Of a stretch of DNA of 46,466 bases, positions 44,182-46,466 are shown piece after piece; position 1 is the first letter of the stretch; every line of letters starts with the position of its first letter. The translations under genes were made by a program, and so were the position numbers. This DNA comes from Deltaproteobacteria bacterium (GTDB lineage: Bacteria > Myxococcota > Myxococcia > Myxococcales > 40CM-4-68-19), in contig JANYKT010000003.1 of the NCBI GenBank assembly GCA_025358085.1, forward strand, positions 1-46,466, in the 5' to 3' direction. Below the pieces are notes generated by a model. It was not told the origin of the DNA, did no database searches, and saw nothing but the letters and a program-made list of their open reading frames with translations.

Positions 44182-45204
44182 ATGGTCACTCCGAAACGTC
44201 AGTCAGCCAGCCTCTCCAGCGTTCCGATCACGAACGACGATCTCGTCGAGTACGCGCGCGACGTCATTCGCCTCGAGTCCGAGGCCATCGCCCGGCTCGC
44301 GGGCCGCTTGAACGGCGCCTTCGGTCTCGCGGTCGAGATGGTGCTCAATTCCACCGGCCGCGTGGTGGTCACCGGCATGGGCAAGCCGGGCTTCATCGCG
44401 CAAAAGATCTCCGCCACCTTTGCCTCTACTGGAACGCCGTCCCTCTACCTGCACCCCGCCGAGGCCCTGCACGGAGATCTCGGCAGGCTGGTGCCCGGCG
44501 ATCTGGTTCTTGCCCTGTCCAACAGCGGCGAGACCGACGAGATCGTTCGCCTGCTCCCGTCCTTGAAGCGCCTGGGCGCGCCGATCATCGCGCTGACCGG
44601 CGGCTCGCGCAGCGCTCTTGCGGGCGCGGCCGATATCGTGCTGGAGATCGGACCGGTCCCGGAGGCATGTCCTTTGGGCCTCGCCCCCACCACCAGCACC
44701 ATTGCTTTGTTGGCGCTGGGCGACGCGTTGGCGATGGCGGTGCAGCACAAGCGCGGCTTCTCGCCCGAGCAGTTTGCCTCGCTGCACCCGGGCGGTTCGC
44801 TCGGCAAGCAATTCCTCCGCGTCCGCGACGTCATGCGCACCGGCGAAGCCAACCCCACCGTGCAGCAGGATGCCTCGCTGCGCGATTGCGCGGCGGTGAT
44901 GACCCGCACCGAGGGCCGGCCGGGCGCTGCCAGCGTGGTCGACAAGAGCGGCAGACTCGCCGGCATCTTTACCGACGGGGACCTGCGCCGCATGGTGCAG
45001 AACGGCGACACCGACTTCTCGCGGCCGGTCTCGAGCGTGATGGGCAAGAGCCCGCGCACCGTCGCGGCCGACGACCTCGCCACCAGCGCGGCCGAGGTCA
45101 TGCGCGAGGGCCAGTTCGATCAGCTCCCGGTGGTCGATTCTTCAGGCCGCCCCATCGGACTGCTCGACGTACAGGACCTGCTCGCGGCGCGCCTGCTCGG
45201 CTAG
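44182..45204 (+). CDS. KpsF/GutQ-family D-arabinose 5-phosphate isomerase
   Basis: Converts ribulose 5-phosphate to arabinose 5-phosphate, the precursor of the Kdo sugar of lipopolysaccharide. An SIS domain (about residues 35-170) has VVTGMGKPGFIAQKISATFA, STGTPSLYLHPAEALHGDLG, LALSNSGETDEI and LAPTTSTIALLALGDALA. The LHPGGSLGKQ block joins it to two CBS domains (about 210-340; for example GIFTDGDLRRMVQ and FDQLPVVDSSGRPIGLLD). The start could be ATG 44182 or ATG 44143, which adds 13 residues; homologues begin near DDLVEYARDVI. It diverges from tetR and is followed 6 bp later by an aldolase gene. Confidence 0.94.
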   Translation: MVTPKRQSASLSSVPITNDDLVEYARDVIRLESEAIARLAGRLNGAFGLAVEMVLNSTGRVVVTGMGKPGFIAQKISATFASTGTPSLYLHPAEALHGDLGRLVPGDLVLALSNSGETDEIVRLLPSLKRLGAPIIALTGGSRSALAGAADIVLEIGPVPEACPLGLAPTTSTIALLALGDALAMAVQHKRGFSPEQFASLHPGGSLGKQFLRVRDVMRTGEANPTVQQDASLRDCAAVMTRTEGRPGAASVVDKSGRLAGIFTDGDLRRMVQNGDTDFSRPVSSVMGKSPRTVAADDLATSAAEVMREGQFDQLPVVDSSGRPIGLLDVQDLLAARLLG

Positions 45205-45210
45205 CTTTTG

Positions 45211-45906
45211 ATGGAGCTTTCTTATCCGACCGAGCGCAACGCGCGCACCTGGATGGTTGAAGTCGGTCGCCGGCTTTATGCGCGCCAGCTGGTCAATGGT
45301 GGCGAGGGAAATCTCTCGACGCGCCTCGGCCCGCGCCGGCTCCTCTGCACGCCCACCGGCGCGAATAAAGGCTTCTTGTCGGAAGACCAACTGGTCATCA
45401 CCGATCTCGATGGTTCCGCGCAGGGCTTGCGCGCTCCGTCCTCTGAGCTCTTGTTGCACCTTGCTTGTTATGAAGAGAGGCTCGATTGCCTCGCCGTCGT
45501 GCACGCGCATCCGCCGCACGCGGTAGCGCTCACGCTCGCGGGCGACGAGCTGTTGCCCTGTATGCCTGAAGCGATCACCGCGCTCGGGGAAGTTCCTACC
45601 GCTCGCTATGCCACTCCGGGCACCGAGCGCGTCGCCGAGGCGGTGCGGCCCTACCTGCGCTCTGCCGATTGCGTCTTGCTGGAGCGGCACGGCGCGCTCG
45701 CCATGGGCTTTGGTCACCGCGCCCTCTTTGACGGCTGCGACAAGCTGGAGATGCTGGAAGGCGTCTCGCGGGTGCAGCTCCTGGCCAGCCTGCGACGCGT
45801 CCCCACGCCGCTGCCCGCGGAGGAGCGGAAGATCCTGAATGACCAGCGCCTGGCCGGGCAAGCACGGCTTCGCCTGTCGCCGCGCCCCTGGGACCGCGAC
45901 CGCTGA
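45211..45906 (+). CDS. Class II aldolase/adducin-family protein
   Basis: A 231-residue zinc-dependent sugar-phosphate aldolase relative (fuculose/ribulose phosphate aldolase and epimerase group). Visible are GGEGNLSTRL, VVHAHPPHAVAL with two zinc-ligand His, and LERHGALAMGFG with the third. Asp/Ser residues in SELLLHLACY fit the phosphate-binding region. ATG 45211 follows the kpsF stop by 6 bp, so the genes are probably one operon, suggesting a role in sugar-phosphate supply. The exact substrate is unknown. Confidence 0.9.
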   Translation: MELSYPTERNARTWMVEVGRRLYARQLVNGGEGNLSTRLGPRRLLCTPTGANKGFLSEDQLVITDLDGSAQGLRAPSSELLLHLACYEERLDCLAVVHAHPPHAVALTLAGDELLPCMPEAITALGEVPTARYATPGTERVAEAVRPYLRSADCVLLERHGALAMGFGHRALFDGCDKLEMLEGVSRVQLLASLRRVPTPLPAEERKILNDQRLAGQARLRLSPRPWDRDR

Positions 45907-45941
45907 AAAGGGTCGCCGAATCAATTGCTGGAGGTATTGAA

Positions 45942-46424
45942 ATGAAACGCGCCGATCTCTTTCGTACCCTGTTGACGAATCCAATCAGCACCAGCGCGTT
46001 GCTCTGGGCCAAGCTGCCTCTCGCCGCCTTCGCCGGACTGCGCGTCACGCGACTCGATGCCTCCGGTGCCGAGGTCTCGCTCCCGGCGGGGTGGAAGACC
46101 CAGAATCCATTTCGCTCGACCTATTTCGCGGCGCAGGCCATGGCCGCCGAGATGTCCACCGGCGCATCGGCCCTGCTCCTGATTGAAGAAAGCGGCGCCA
46201 AGGTATCGTCGCTGGTGACTGCCGTATCGGCAACCTTCACCAAGAAAGCGACCCGGCGAACCGTCTTTACCTTTTCTGAGGGCGCCGCAATGAAGGTCGC
46301 TGTTGACGAGGCAGTCTTGACCGGCGACCCTGTGGTGTTCACCGCGCGCTCTCTCGGCCGCCAGGACGACGGTACCGAGGTGGCGTCTTTCGAGATCACC
46401 TGGTCCTTCAAACGAAAGAGCTGA
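45942..46424 (+). CDS. DUF4442 (hotdog-fold thioesterase-like) protein
   Basis: A 160-residue protein of the DUF4442 family, which has a hotdog fold related to acyl-CoA thioesterases. The family core is PAGWKTQNPFRSTYFAAQAM, followed by AAEMSTGASALL. No signal peptide. A GGAGG site sits about 10 bases before the ATG (45942). It lies 35 bp after the aldolase gene on the same strand. The enzymatic role is not established for most members. The last 42 bases of the window show nothing recognisable. Confidence 0.88.
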   Translation: MKRADLFRTLLTNPISTSALLWAKLPLAAFAGLRVTRLDASGAEVSLPAGWKTQNPFRSTYFAAQAMAAEMSTGASALLLIEESGAKVSSLVTAVSATFTKKATRRTVFTFSEGAAMKVAVDEAVLTGDPVVFTARSLGRQDDGTEVASFEITWSFKRKS

Positions 46425-46466
46425 GGTCGCAAAGAGCTGCCTTGATTAGCCAGCCCTCTGCGTCTT

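Overview
This is a GC-rich, densely coded stretch of what looks like the chromosome of a Gram-negative bacterium. Outer-membrane barrels, lipoproteins, a FadL homologue, a KpsF-type isomerase and a secreted lipase all point to an outer membrane. The mix of ECF sigma/RskA-type anti-sigma pair, HD-GYP proteins, MoxR-DUF58-TgpA operon, lipoprotein subtilase and secreted peptidases fits Myxococcota or a related deltaproteobacterial lineage. That placement is inference from gene content; no rRNA is present. I found no tRNA, rRNA, CRISPR array, prophage or intact transposon.

Layout. 1-3.5 kb: 3' part of priA, def, then an ECF sigma factor overlapping its anti-sigma gene. 3.6-8 kb: a YceI-like protein followed by a four-helix protein whose histidines fit a di-heme cytochrome b561 core, a small unknown protein, a methyltransferase and an outer-membrane barrel. 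8-15 kb: alaS, a DUF167 gene, a lipoprotein subtilase coupled to an unknown gene, a fusion pseudogene, and mutM. 15-19 kb: a moxR-DUF58-tgpA operon. 19-29 kb: an RlmI-like methyltransferase, two HD-GYP proteins, a rhodanese, divergent M20 and M28 secreted peptidases, a PAS-only protein and an HD hydrolase. 29.3-29.8 kb: decayed sequence including a copied start of the HD gene. 29.8-33 kb: a CPBP protease coupled to a fatty acid hydroxylase, and a NUDIX-MBL fusion. 33-37.5 kb: a REP-like palindrome, then a fadL / VolA-like lipase operon. 37.6-41 kb: an MBL exonuclease-like protein, an EamA transporter and a Ca2+/H+ antiporter. 40.7-44.1 kb: a tetR-etfB-etfA-MBL operon. 44.2-46.4 kb: kpsF, a class II aldolase and a DUF4442 protein.

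The most interesting thread is a possible fatty-acid regulon. A perfect 20-bp palindrome of the form TGAATGA-N4-TCATTCA lies in the putative promoter of the tetR-etfBA operon. Thirteen identical bases, containing one full half-site, recur beside a TTGACA -35 element in front of the VolA-like lipase / FadL operon. The Bacillus subtilis FadR box has the same form, and its fadR gene is also linked to etfB and etfA. The likely logic is that extracellular lipids are cleaved by the lipase, fatty acids enter through FadL, and beta-oxidation electrons leave through EtfAB, all under one TetR repressor.

Two operons also appear to use CTG start codons in CTGA stop/start overlaps (tgpA and the CPBP gene). 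Several enzymes (the M20 peptidase and the MBL exonuclease) keep their fold but lack canonical metal ligands.
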